20,152 nt of DNA, taken from the NCBI GenBank assembly GCA_016292805.1, contig JAEDFM010000034.1, forward strand, positions 1 through 20,152, in the 5' to 3' direction. Shown here piece after piece: positions 12,645 to 20,152 of this stretch. The DNA is from Treponema sp. (GTDB lineage Bacteria > Spirochaetota > Spirochaetia > Treponematales > Treponemataceae). The first letter of the stretch is position 1; every line of letters starts with the position of its first letter. Both the position numbers and the translations under genes were made by a program. The notes below the pieces were generated by a model. It worked only from the letters and a program-made list of their open reading frames with translations, had not been told where the DNA came from and searched no databases.

Positions 12645-15293
12645 TTAAAGTCCAGCTTCTTTTAACATTGCATCCAGATCACTTAAATCTGGTAAATCTG
12701 GATCAGCTGGCATATCTTCTGTAACAGCAGCTGCTACAGGAGCTTCTGGTTCAGGCTGTGCAGCTTTAGGTTCTGCATTTTCATTAATAGCAGCAGAATC
12801 TGAGAAATTACTTTCTTCTAAATCAGGCTCAGAAGGAAGTGGAGCTTCTGAATCTGCAATAGATGCTGGTAAATCTTCTACAGAAAGCTCTTCTGCTTTT
12901 GATTCACCAGGAAGTTCTTCATCTGAAAAATTATCTACAGGAATTTTAAACTCATCACCATCGATAGTTTCTGGCAAATCAATAGCATAATCATCTTTTC
13001 CGGAATCAACAGGTTCTTCAATTACTTCGCTTAAATTTGCATCAACATAATCTGGAACAACAATTTCTTCTGGAATTTCCTTAACTTGTTCGCTTTCAGC
13101 AACATCAGCAAATTCTTCTTCAGCTACTTTAGATTCATACTTAAGTACAAGAATAGAAACATCATCTTCCATTTCTTTTGACATAAACTTCATAAGGTCA
13201 TCAAAAGTAAACTGAGTCATTCGCTGTGCATTGTAGGTTGAGTTATCAAGAATAGCCTGCTGAATTCGTTCCTTACCATACATTTCACCACGAAGTGAGT
13301 GTGACTGAACAAGACCGTCTGTACAGGCAAGAATAATATCACCACGATTCAATTTTGTTGTTTTTACAGAAATGTAAGGAGAAATATCCTTAACAAATCC
13401 TAATACGTGACCAGAACCCTGAATTTCAATTACGTTGTTATAAACCTGTGTATACATCATTAAAGCAGGAATACCACAGTTGATGTAATACATTGTATCT
13501 GTTTCAAAATCTACAAGTGCAAAAAGACCAGCAAAGATTGTTCCCTTACGCAAAGAATCACGGATAAAGGTATTTGTCTTAATAACCAGTTCCTTAAAGT
13601 CATGTGTATCTGCAAGGAAGGTACGGATAATAGACTTAAGGATAACCATGTTCATAGAAGCTGCAATACCTTTTCCAGACAAGTCTCCTACTACAAACAA
13701 ATGACGAGTTGCAGTAAGACGAATCATATCAATAAATTCACCACCGATGTTGTGGGCAGGAACCATAAGATAACCAGTATCAATTTTGTCATTCTTTACA
13801 TGGTCAATGTTTTCCTGAATAGAAGTAATGATCTGTGATGACATGCGGATTTCACGATTAACGACACCAATAAGATCCTTATTGGAAATGTTTCGCATGT
13901 AGTAACCATATACGAAGAAGTGTGAATATAACTTATCAAATACGTTATAGTCATATTCCTTGTAGTGGTCACCATTAATCTTTTTACCAAGAGTAATAAC
14001 ACCAAAAATATTATGACCTTCGTTCAAAATGAACAAAGCATCGCTCTTATATTTATCAAAGAAAGCCTGAATCTGTTCGCGACATTCTGCAAGATCGTGA
14101 ACTTTTTCCAGCTGACTCTGAAGTACAATACTGCGGTTGATGTTCAAAAGATATTCAAAACCAGGTGTATTTACAGAAACTTTTTCTGTCATTCCGTTTG
14201 AAGAATATGCAACTTCAAGCTCGTTCTGGCTGTTCAAAATGTATACATTCATTGAACCAGCATCTGTATTACGCTTTACAATTTCGAACATACGGCTTGC
14301 AATGTAATCCATTTCACCAGTTGCGTAATCAATTGATGCAAGGTCTCGTTCCAATGAATTTTCGTAATCAGCTGTATAGAAGCGTGTAGAACGGGCAAAT
14401 AAAGCAGAAATCCAGTATGAATAAACAACAGCACAAATAACAACAAAAGTCATGAATACAATAAAGCCTGCATCAAAATTGTTACGCAAAGGCTGTATAA
14501 ACATAACAATAAAACCAATGAAAGCTGCAGGAATAAAGTAGGATGCAATCATCTTAAGAATGCTGAAGAAAAAACCTCTTCCTGTTGGAACTGTTGTTTG
14601 TGTTAATGCCATATAGATTACTACATACATAAACAGATATGCATACATGTAAAGTGTAGAGAATGGAGGGATAACTTTAGAAATAAAGTTGATGATAAAA
14701 CTACAAGCCCACATTAATACAATGGAACCAAAAAATGTAACTGCCTGACTTTTTTCCAGCTGAGAAGCCTTTTCTTCAGTTTTAATTGCCATGAATAAAA
14801 GACCTGTCATAGGAAGTATGTAACGGTAAATAATTGTATAAACTGTTACCCAGGTCCAAGGGAAGAAGTTTCGGGCAGCAGGTCCAAACAAATATTCAGA
14901 CTGAATGATAATACCACGGTCCATAGTTACCTGAATCTGAGAGAACTTAGTATAGATGAGTGGTACTACTGCAATACAAATAGCAATCTGCAATAATTTT
15001 GGTAAAAACTTTTTAGTATTTGCTGCAAGAGAAGCAAAACCAAAAGTAATACTGGTAAACATCATTCCATCAAGACAGAATACAATACGCAACAGCTGTG
15101 TCGTAAGAATATCTGACATTTTTTCGTAAAGGAATAATACAATAACAAGAGTAACAGCTTCTGCAACTGCAAAAAGCAAAGAAATAGCAAATGCAGTAAC
15201 TTCAAAACTATCTGTTTTTACTTTTCTATCAAGAAGCTGAGTAAAATAAACGAGACCGGCTACAACAACTAAATTTAAGATAATATAAATCAT
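12645..15293 (-). CDS. Polytopic membrane PP2C/SpoIIE-type serine phosphatase with acidic tail
   Basis: This 882-residue protein has about nine hydrophobic segments in the first 310 residues, a GAF-like or otherwise unassigned sensory region (about 325-490, with 'MNVYILNSQNELEVAYSS'), and a SpoIIE/RsbU PP2C domain (about 495-715). The last 165 residues form an acidic, Pro/Glu/Asp-rich low-complexity tail. Catalytic motifs are GGEFID (about 516-521, where Glu replaces the more usual Asp but the final Asp is kept), GDLSGKG, ACTDGL (about 657) and EDDVSI (about 710). It should dephosphorylate the STAS protein in response to a membrane signal. The tail ends LPDLSDLDAMLKEAGL, a predicted short helix that may bind a partner. 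It starts 1 nt after the stop of the upstream phosphatase gene. Confidence 0.88.
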   Translation of the reverse strand: MIYIILNLVVVAGLVYFTQLLDRKVKTDSFEVTAFAISLLFAVAEAVTLVIVLFLYEKMSDILTTQLLRIVFCLDGMMFTSITFGFASLAANTKKFLPKLLQIAICIAVVPLIYTKFSQIQVTMDRGIIIQSEYLFGPAARNFFPWTWVTVYTIIYRYILPMTGLLFMAIKTEEKASQLEKSQAVTFFGSIVLMWACSFIINFISKVIPPFSTLYMYAYLFMYVVIYMALTQTTVPTGRGFFFSILKMIASYFIPAAFIGFIVMFIQPLRNNFDAGFIVFMTFVVICAVVYSYWISALFARSTRFYTADYENSLERDLASIDYATGEMDYIASRMFEIVKRNTDAGSMNVYILNSQNELEVAYSSNGMTEKVSVNTPGFEYLLNINRSIVLQSQLEKVHDLAECREQIQAFFDKYKSDALFILNEGHNIFGVITLGKKINGDHYKEYDYNVFDKLYSHFFVYGYYMRNISNKDLIGVVNREIRMSSQIITSIQENIDHVKNDKIDTGYLMVPAHNIGGEFIDMIRLTATRHLFVVGDLSGKGIAASMNMVILKSIIRTFLADTHDFKELVIKTNTFIRDSLRKGTIFAGLFALVDFETDTMYYINCGIPALMMYTQVYNNVIEIQGSGHVLGFVKDISPYISVKTTKLNRGDIILACTDGLVQSHSLRGEMYGKERIQQAILDNSTYNAQRMTQFTFDDLMKFMSKEMEDDVSILVLKYESKVAEEEFADVAESEQVKEIPEEIVVPDYVDANLSEVIEEPVDSGKDDYAIDLPETIDGDEFKIPVDNFSDEELPGESKAEELSVEDLPASIADSEAPLPSEPDLEESNFSDSAAINENAEPKAAQPEPEAPVAAAVTEDMPADPDLPDLSDLDAMLKEAGL

Positions 15294-15294
15294 T

Positions 15295-16689
15295 CTAGTA
15301 ACCTACCTTTGCAATCATCATTGTAACGTCATCATGCAATTTTTTATCACCATTGTATTTCATAATAAGATCTACAATATCATCAACAAATTCCTGTGGA
15401 GTTTTAGCAGCACCGGCAATAAGTGTCTTTTTGTAAAGATCAGTATCACCAAGTTCTACACCGTCATCATCCATAACTTCAGAAACACCGTCAGTTGCCA
15501 TCAAAATGGTATCACCACGGAACAATCGTTTTTCCTGAACAGTTACATCACCAATATCCAAAATACCTACAAGTGAAGCATTAGATGTAAGCGGTTTAAT
15601 ACGATATCCATCTGGAGATGGAGAAAGGATGATAGGATCTGACATTGAAGCATTAATGTAACGGATTTTCATCTTTTCTGTATCAACAATACTAAGGAAC
15701 AATACGGTATATTTATCCTGAAGGTGCATTCCCTTAATTGCTTTATCAATAGCGTGAAGAACACCAACAAGATCCTCTTTATCTTCAATAATTTTTACAG
15801 TGTTCATTACCAACCCCATAATAAGGGCGGCTGGAAGACCTTTACCAGATACGTCCCCTAACATAAGAAGGGTTTTATTCTGATCGATTGGAAGAACTGA
15901 AAAGTAGTCACCAGATACGTTTACCAATGGACGGAAGTATGTGGCAATCTTAAGTTTGTTGATATTAGGAATTTTCTGTGGAAGGAATGACTGCTGAGTA
16001 ACGGCAAGCTGTTCCCATTCTTTTGTTGTAGCAGAAATTTCAGACAAAGTTGTAATTGTTTTTGTACGGATTACGAATCGTTTGTATTCTTCATAAAGGT
16101 GCTGATATACATCAACATCAAAAAGACGAGTATAACGACAGAATACATAAAGGTGCTGCTGTTCATAACAAAGGAAGAAACCACGGGCTTTTTTATAATT
16201 TGTTGTAACACCAATGTGGCGGTCAAAGAAGAAGAAACCATCACGCCAGCCGTCTGTAAAATACTGGTCCAGCTTATTACGCATTGTTTCTGATGTAGAA
16301 AGACGGTTTGGACTGTTATAAAGAATATAGTTTTTTGAACGGTCAACCAGAAGAACTGCACAATCACCCTGTTTTTCAAGAATGTTAGCAACTGCACCAT
16401 AGAAATCATCAAGGGAATAACATGAACGAATACTATTAATAAACTGATTAATAATAACAGTTTCTCCAGATTCAAGTGTATCTTTTCGAATTTTATTCAA
16501 GAAGAAATTCTTTATTCTATTTCCCCAGAAAAGAACTGCTAACATAATAACCGATGTAACAACAAATGTATAAATTGAAGCATCAGAGTTCTTTCTTGCA
16601 GGTAATAAGAAAAGTGTAACAAGTATAACTATGATTATAGAAAGAATATTAATTCCTATAAGAGCTATTTTTTTTCGTGTTCTGTACAT
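15295..16689 (-). CDS. Membrane PP2C/RsbU-type serine phosphatase
   Basis: This 464-residue protein has two N-terminal transmembrane segments (9-29 and 40-56), a regulatory region of GAF-like size (about 75-210), a linker with the typical 'QQSFLPQKIPN' (232-242), and a PP2C domain (about 243-464). Metal-binding motifs are SGDYF (259-263), GDVSGKG (278-284), ATDGVSE and HDDVT near the end. The usual Asp after GGDYY is Ser here (GDYFS), but the other Asp residues are in place. It is the first gene of the three-gene operon, with AGGAG (16695-16699 on the minus strand) 5 nt from the ATG. Probable role: dephosphorylating the STAS antagonist, giving the switch a second, separately sensed input. Confidence 0.9.
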   Translation of the reverse strand: MYRTRKKIALIGINILSIIIVILVTLFLLPARKNSDASIYTFVVTSVIMLAVLFWGNRIKNFFLNKIRKDTLESGETVIINQFINSIRSCYSLDDFYGAVANILEKQGDCAVLLVDRSKNYILYNSPNRLSTSETMRNKLDQYFTDGWRDGFFFFDRHIGVTTNYKKARGFFLCYEQQHLYVFCRYTRLFDVDVYQHLYEEYKRFVIRTKTITTLSEISATTKEWEQLAVTQQSFLPQKIPNINKLKIATYFRPLVNVSGDYFSVLPIDQNKTLLMLGDVSGKGLPAALIMGLVMNTVKIIEDKEDLVGVLHAIDKAIKGMHLQDKYTVLFLSIVDTEKMKIRYINASMSDPIILSPSPDGYRIKPLTSNASLVGILDIGDVTVQEKRLFRGDTILMATDGVSEVMDDDGVELGDTDLYKKTLIAGAAKTPQEFVDDIVDLIMKYNGDKKLHDDVTMMIAKVGY

Positions 16690-16738
16690 TTTAACTCCTA
16701 AGAATAGTAAATGACTATATTACTACTATTCTACCACA

Positions 16739-16765
16739 TAATCGGCAAAAGAGAAAAAAAGTTGA
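16739..16765 (-). promoter_or_regulatory. Candidate sigma-28 (FliA-type) promoter of the phosphatase/STAS operon
   Basis: Read on the minus strand the sequence is TCAACTTT, 11 nt, then GCCGATTA. The sigma-28 consensus is TAAAGTTT-N11-GCCGATAA; the match is 6 of 8 and 7 of 8 with exact spacing. The -10 element ends 50 nt before the first start codon, giving a leader of about 40 nt. A sigma-70 reading is poorer: TAGAAT is present downstream, but without a matching -35. Confidence 0.5.
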
Positions 16766-16772
16766 GGGTAAA

Positions 16773-16806
16773 AAAGAAGCCGGCTGAAAATTCAACCGGC
16801 TTCTTT
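16773..16806 (-). terminator. Intrinsic terminator of dnaJ
   Basis: AAAGAAGCCGG (16773-16783) pairs with CCGGCTTCTTT (16796-16806), and the loop closes further through TGAA/TTCA. On the minus strand the stem is followed by a T run, 5 nt after the dnaJ stop codon. It separates dnaJ from the candidate sigma-28 promoter of the next operon. Confidence 0.9.
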
Positions 16807-16810
16807 ATGT

Positions 16811-17935
16811 TTATTTAGTAAGATTTACTAATTTTGGCTCTGTAGTAGGATTTTCCAGTTCCTGATACTGTTTAAGCAACTCCTTCTGTTTAGAAGAAAG
16901 CTTTGTAGGAATCTGAACAGAAATTTCTACATACAAGTCACCTTTACGACTTGATCCAGAGATTGGAACACCTTCACCTTTAATTCTAAGCATTTTTCCG
17001 TTTGGAGTTCCTTCTGGAATCTTGATTGTAAGTTTTTTGTCATCCAAAGCAGTAATTGTAACTTCACAACCAAGAGCTGCCTGAGACATTGTTACAGGAA
17101 TTGAACAGAATAAATCATTATCCTGACGCTGGAAGTTTGGATGCTGAGCTACATGGAGTACAATTACCAAATCGCCAGCTGGTCCACCGTTTTCACCTGC
17201 ATCACCCTGTCCACGAATAATAATTCTTCTTCCGTTATCAACACCAGCAGGAATCTTTAATGACATCTGCTTATTTTTTTCCTGAAGACCTGAACCACGA
17301 CATAAAGAACAAGGTTTATCTATAGTTGTACCTTTTCCACGGCAAGTTGGACATGTCTGCTGAATAGTAAAGAAACCATTTCCCTGACGAACCTGTCCCA
17401 TACCATTACAAGTTGGACAAGTTTTTTTATTTGCACCAGCTGCAGCACCAGTTCCATTACAAGCTTCACAGCGTTCACGATGACGGAAATGAATATCTGT
17501 AGATGTACCATAAACAGCATCTTTGAATGTAATGTTTAAACCATAACTTAAATTTGAACCAGCTTCTGGACCACCACGAGAACCGCCGCCACTAAAGCCA
17601 CCACCAAAAATACTGTCAAAAATATCAGAGAAACCACCACCCATTCCTCCGAACAAGTCAGAGAAATCATGATAAGCGTGTGAATAGCCACCACCGCCGC
17701 CGCCCATTCCTTCAAGACCGGCAAAACCATACTGATCGTAAATAGGGCGTTTCTGGTCATCAGAAAGAACTTCGTAAGCTTCTGTTGCTTCTTTGAATTT
17801 TTCTTCCGCTTCCTTGTCTCCAGGATTACGGTCAGGATGATATTTTACGGCTAACTTTCTATAAGCCTTTTTAATTGCATCCTGATCTGCAGATTTATCA
17901 ATACCTAATACTTCGTAATAATCGCGTTTTGCCAT
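16811..17935 (-). CDS. dnaJ: Chaperone DnaJ (Hsp40)
   Basis: This 374-residue class A J-protein delivers substrates to DnaK and stimulates its ATPase. It has a J domain (4-70) with HPD at 33-35, and a Gly/Phe-rich region (75-125) with three FGG-type repeats. A zinc-binding domain has all four CxxCxGxG repeats (Cys 156/159, 173/176, 195/198, 209/212), followed by C-terminal beta domains. The frame is open upstream to 17977 (14 more residues), but the start MAKRDYYEVLG at 17935 fits the family; its ribosome binding site is weak (AGGTTAAAG). It lies downstream of dnaK but is separated by an intrinsic terminator and a repeat, so it is either expressed by read-through or from a weak promoter near 17950-17977 (TTGGTA, 16 bp, TAGAAT). 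Confidence 0.97.
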   Translation of the reverse strand: MAKRDYYEVLGIDKSADQDAIKKAYRKLAVKYHPDRNPGDKEAEEKFKEATEAYEVLSDDQKRPIYDQYGFAGLEGMGGGGGGYSHAYHDFSDLFGGMGGGFSDIFDSIFGGGFSGGGSRGGPEAGSNLSYGLNITFKDAVYGTSTDIHFRHRERCEACNGTGAAAGANKKTCPTCNGMGQVRQGNGFFTIQQTCPTCRGKGTTIDKPCSLCRGSGLQEKNKQMSLKIPAGVDNGRRIIIRGQGDAGENGGPAGDLVIVLHVAQHPNFQRQDNDLFCSIPVTMSQAALGCEVTITALDDKKLTIKIPEGTPNGKMLRIKGEGVPISGSSRKGDLYVEISVQIPTKLSSKQKELLKQYQELENPTTEPKLVNLTK

Positions 17936-17975
17936 ATTCTTTAACCTGTATTCTAATTTGTATATATAATATACC

Positions 17976-18012
17976 AAAAAAAGACCCCGCCTTACAATAA
18001 AGACAGGGTTTT
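17976..18012 (-). terminator. Intrinsic terminator between dnaK and dnaJ
   Basis: On the minus strand, 18012-18000 pairs with 17993-17981 (13 positions, one A-C mismatch and two wobble pairs) around a 6-nt loop, followed by seven T (17982-17976). It should reduce, perhaps not abolish, read-through from dnaK into dnaJ. Confidence 0.7.
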
Positions 18013-18016
18013 CTAA

Positions 18017-18095
18017 CAGTCTTCAGCCTTCAGTCGTCAGTCATCAGTTATGTTTTTTAAGTTTTCTGATGACTGATGACTTTTGACTGATGACT
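18017..18095. repeat. Short CAGTC/GACTGATGACT repeat cluster forming a hairpin
   Basis: GACTGATGACT occurs directly repeated at 18071-18081 and 18085-18095. The left side (18033-18047) is the inverse of 18066-18080 over 15 bp with one G-T wobble, and more CAGTC/TTCAG units lie at 18018-18035. It sits between the dnaK stop and the terminator. It may be a dispersed mini-repeat or an mRNA 3' stabilising stem. Confidence 0.75.
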
Positions 18096-18100
18096 AATTT

Positions 18101-20056
18101 TTATTTTTCATCCTTAACTTCGTATTCAACATCGTCAGCATTGCCTTTGTTGAAGCCAGTATTTGATGAAGAACCTGCATCAGCACCTGCTGCACCGCCC
18201 ATATTTGGACCTGCACCCTGAGCACCAGCACCAGCCTGTGCACCCTGCTGTTTGTAAATTTCTTCAGCAATTTTGTAAGAAGCCTGTTTCAAAGCTTCTG
18301 TTTTTGCTTTAATGTCTTCTACATTGTCAGACTGGAGAGCCTGTTTAAGAGCAGCAACAGCGTCTTCAACCTTCTGTTTTTCTGCACCGTCAACTTTGTC
18401 ACCAAGGTCTTTAATAGATTTTTCTGTAGCGTAAATCAAGCTGTCTGCTTCGTTTTTAGCATCAACACTTTCGCGGCGAGCTTTATCTGCAGCTGCATTA
18501 GCTTCAGCATCTTTTACCATCTTATCAATTTCTGCATCAGAAAGTCCTGAAGAAGATGTAATCTGGATGTGCTGTTCTTTACCTGTACCAAGATCCTTAG
18601 CTGATACATGAACAATACCGTTAGCATCGATATCGAATGTAACTTCAATCTGTGGAACTCCACGAGGAGCTGCAGGAATGTCAGTCAAATCGAAACGTCC
18701 AAGTGTACGGTTCTGGTCAGCCATTTCGCGTTCACCCTGGAGTACATGAATTGATACTGCAGTCTGTCCATCGGCAGCTGTAGAGAATACCTGGCTCTTC
18801 TTTGTAGGGATTGTTGTGTTACGAGAAATAAGCTTTGTCATAACACCACCCATTGTTTCAATACCAAGTGAAAGTGGAGTAACGTCCAAAAGAAGAACAT
18901 CTTTTACATCGCCACCAAGTACACCACCCTGGATTGCAGCACCAATAGCAACTGCTTCATCTGGGTTTACTGCACGAGAACCTTCTTTTCCGAAGATAGC
19001 TTTTACAACTTCCTGTACCTTTGGCATACGAGATGAACCACCAACTAAGAGTACTTCATCAATTTTGTCAGCTGTAATTCCAGCATCTGCCAAAGCTTTG
19101 CGACAAGGTTCCTTTGTTCTTTCGAATAAATCATCTGTCATCTGTTCAAACTGAGCACGGCTCAAAGACTTCTGTAAGTGTTTTGGACCTGTTGCATCAG
19201 CTGTAATGAATGGAAGGTTAATATCTGTTGTTGTCTGGTTAGACAAGCTGATTTTTGCATTTTCAGCAGCTTCACGAAGACGCTGCATAGCCATTGGATC
19301 TGCAGAAAGATCAATACCTGTATCTTTTTTGAATTCATCAATAAGCCAGTTAGAAATTGCACGGTCCCAGTCATCACCACCAAGGTGTGTATCACCGTTA
19401 GTAGATTTTACTTCGAATACACCGTCACCAAGTTCAAGAATAGAAATATCGAATGTACCACCACCAAGGTCGTATACAGCAATTGTTTTTTCCTGATCCT
19501 GATCCTGTTTAAAACCGAAAGCCAAAGAAGCAGCTGTAGGTTCGTTAATGATACGTTTTACATCAAGACCAGCAATTTTACCTGCATCTTTTGTAGCCTG
19601 ACGCTGAGCATCGTTGAAATAAGCTGGAACTGTAATTACAGCTTCTGTAACTTCCTGTCCAAGATAATCTTCTGCAGTTTTCTTCATTTTCTGCAAAATG
19701 AAAGCTGAGATTTCCTGTGGAGAATACTGTTTTTTTGCTCCGTTTTCATCTACTTCAACACGACAATCTGAACCGTTATCAATTACTGTATATGGAAGTT
19801 TTGTTGCTTCTCCTTTTAATTCACTAAATCTGTGTCCAATAAGACGTTTTACAGAATAAACTGTGTTTTTTGGATTTGTAACCATCTGGTTTTTAGCAGG
19901 AGCACCAACAATGCGGTCTCCTTTAGATGTAAAACCAACGATAGAAGGAGTTGTTCTTCCGCCTTCTGAGTTCTGAATTACAACTGGTTCACCGTTTTCC
20001 ATTACGGCTACACAAGAGTTTGTTGTTCCTAAGTCAATACCAATAATTTTTCCCAT
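18101..20056 (-). CDS. dnaK: Chaperone DnaK (Hsp70)
   Basis: This 651-residue Hsp70 (E. coli 638) binds and folds exposed hydrophobic segments in an ATP cycle with DnaJ and GrpE. The nucleotide-binding domain has GIDLGTTNS (6-14), DLGGGTFD (196-203) and VLLVGGSSRMP (335-345). The conserved interdomain linker is DVKDVLLLDVTPLSLG (383-398). A substrate-binding beta domain and helical lid follow, with a Gly/Ala-rich tail ending EYEVKDEK. The start is set by a strong GGAGG ribosome binding site 9 nt upstream. grpE and hrcA, often upstream in spirochaetes, are not within the 96 nt left in the window, and no CIRCE element (TTAGCACTC-N9-GAGTGCTAA) is seen there. Confidence 0.99.
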   Translation of the reverse strand: MGKIIGIDLGTTNSCVAVMENGEPVVIQNSEGGRTTPSIVGFTSKGDRIVGAPAKNQMVTNPKNTVYSVKRLIGHRFSELKGEATKLPYTVIDNGSDCRVEVDENGAKKQYSPQEISAFILQKMKKTAEDYLGQEVTEAVITVPAYFNDAQRQATKDAGKIAGLDVKRIINEPTAASLAFGFKQDQDQEKTIAVYDLGGGTFDISILELGDGVFEVKSTNGDTHLGGDDWDRAISNWLIDEFKKDTGIDLSADPMAMQRLREAAENAKISLSNQTTTDINLPFITADATGPKHLQKSLSRAQFEQMTDDLFERTKEPCRKALADAGITADKIDEVLLVGGSSRMPKVQEVVKAIFGKEGSRAVNPDEAVAIGAAIQGGVLGGDVKDVLLLDVTPLSLGIETMGGVMTKLISRNTTIPTKKSQVFSTAADGQTAVSIHVLQGEREMADQNRTLGRFDLTDIPAAPRGVPQIEVTFDIDANGIVHVSAKDLGTGKEQHIQITSSSGLSDAEIDKMVKDAEANAAADKARRESVDAKNEADSLIYATEKSIKDLGDKVDGAEKQKVEDAVAALKQALQSDNVEDIKAKTEALKQASYKIAEEIYKQQGAQAGAGAQGAGPNMGGAAGADAGSSSNTGFNKGNADDVEYEVKDEK

Positions 20057-20142
20057 TATGATTTCCTCCGGAAAATCAATTCGGAATTCGGAATTGCTTT
20101 TCCTATTAATAATATAAAGTTTTACAGATATTAATTAATATC
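20057..20142 (-). promoter_or_regulatory. dnaK leader: ribosome binding site and two palindromes
   Basis: On the minus strand GGAGG lies at 20070-20066. The leader holds an imperfect inverted repeat at 20077-20096 (CAATTC, GGAATTCG, GAATTG) close to the ribosome binding site. Further out is a perfect 16-bp palindrome, GATATTAATTAATATC (20127-20142). Either could be an operator or a structural element; a clear promoter could not be chosen in this AT-rich leader. Confidence 0.45.
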
Positions 20143-20152
20143 CAATATAATT

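Noticed and set aside
18017..18095. CRISPR-like array from the repeated GACTGATGACT units
   Set aside because: Units are 5-11 bp, overlapping and without spacers of constant length; no cas genes are nearby.
19178..19708. Plus-strand 176-codon frame opposite dnaK
   Set aside because: It lies wholly inside dnaK antisense, and its composition (Cys, Phe, Thr runs) follows from reversed dnaK codons.

Overview
The window looks like a chromosomal segment of a low-GC spirochaete, most likely a gut or rumen Treponema. Four things suggest this: AT-rich codon use, a TIGR03546/TIGR03545 gene pair (a pair I know from spirochaetes and some other outer-membrane bacteria), membrane-bound SpoIIE/RsbU-type phosphatases with a STAS partner, and a dnaK-dnaJ block. 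The genus is inferred from gene content and no search was run. No rRNA, tRNA or CRISPR array was seen.

Layout. Bases 1-2540 are a graveyard of accessory DNA. They hold a 35-bp direct repeat (1-35 and 951-985), an HTH-regulator remnant on the minus strand, an orphan C-terminal fragment, an intact RelB/DinJ-type antitoxin next to a YoeB toxin cut off after 21 codons, and a zinc-ribbon membrane protein gene with an in-frame stop. An intact two-gene module follows (an unnamed 91-aa family plus a DUF4160 protein). Last come two pieces of a sugar isomerase gene broken up by GC-rich, hairpin-rich repeat DNA. From 2550 the sequence becomes orderly.

Bases 2550-3751 carry a short DtxR-type metal regulator translationally coupled to an exported PAP2 phosphatase. 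Facing it, 3748-6536 (minus) is a coupled pair of exported M16 metallopeptidases: one has the full zinc site and the other has lost it. Bases 6645-9402 (plus) are the TIGR03546/TIGR03545 pair, overlapping by 8 nt, followed by leuS (9521-12073) with its own promoter. Two hairpin terminators flank a nested palindromic element at 12096-12290.

Bases 12306-16689 (minus) form a compact signalling operon: a two-TM PP2C phosphatase, a polytopic PP2C phosphatase with a long acidic tail, and a STAS anti-sigma-factor antagonist. No RsbW/SpoIIAB-type kinase is present. Upstream is a sequence close to the sigma-28 (FliA) promoter consensus, which would tie this partner-switch module to the motility regulon. 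Bases 16811-20056 (minus) are dnaK then dnaJ, separated by an intrinsic terminator and a short repeat cluster.

The most interesting items are the kinase-less two-phosphatase/STAS operon with its candidate sigma-28 promoter, the overlapping 91-aa/DUF4160 module, the lysine-rich N-terminal extension of the TIGR03545 protein, and the mosaic region at 1-2540.
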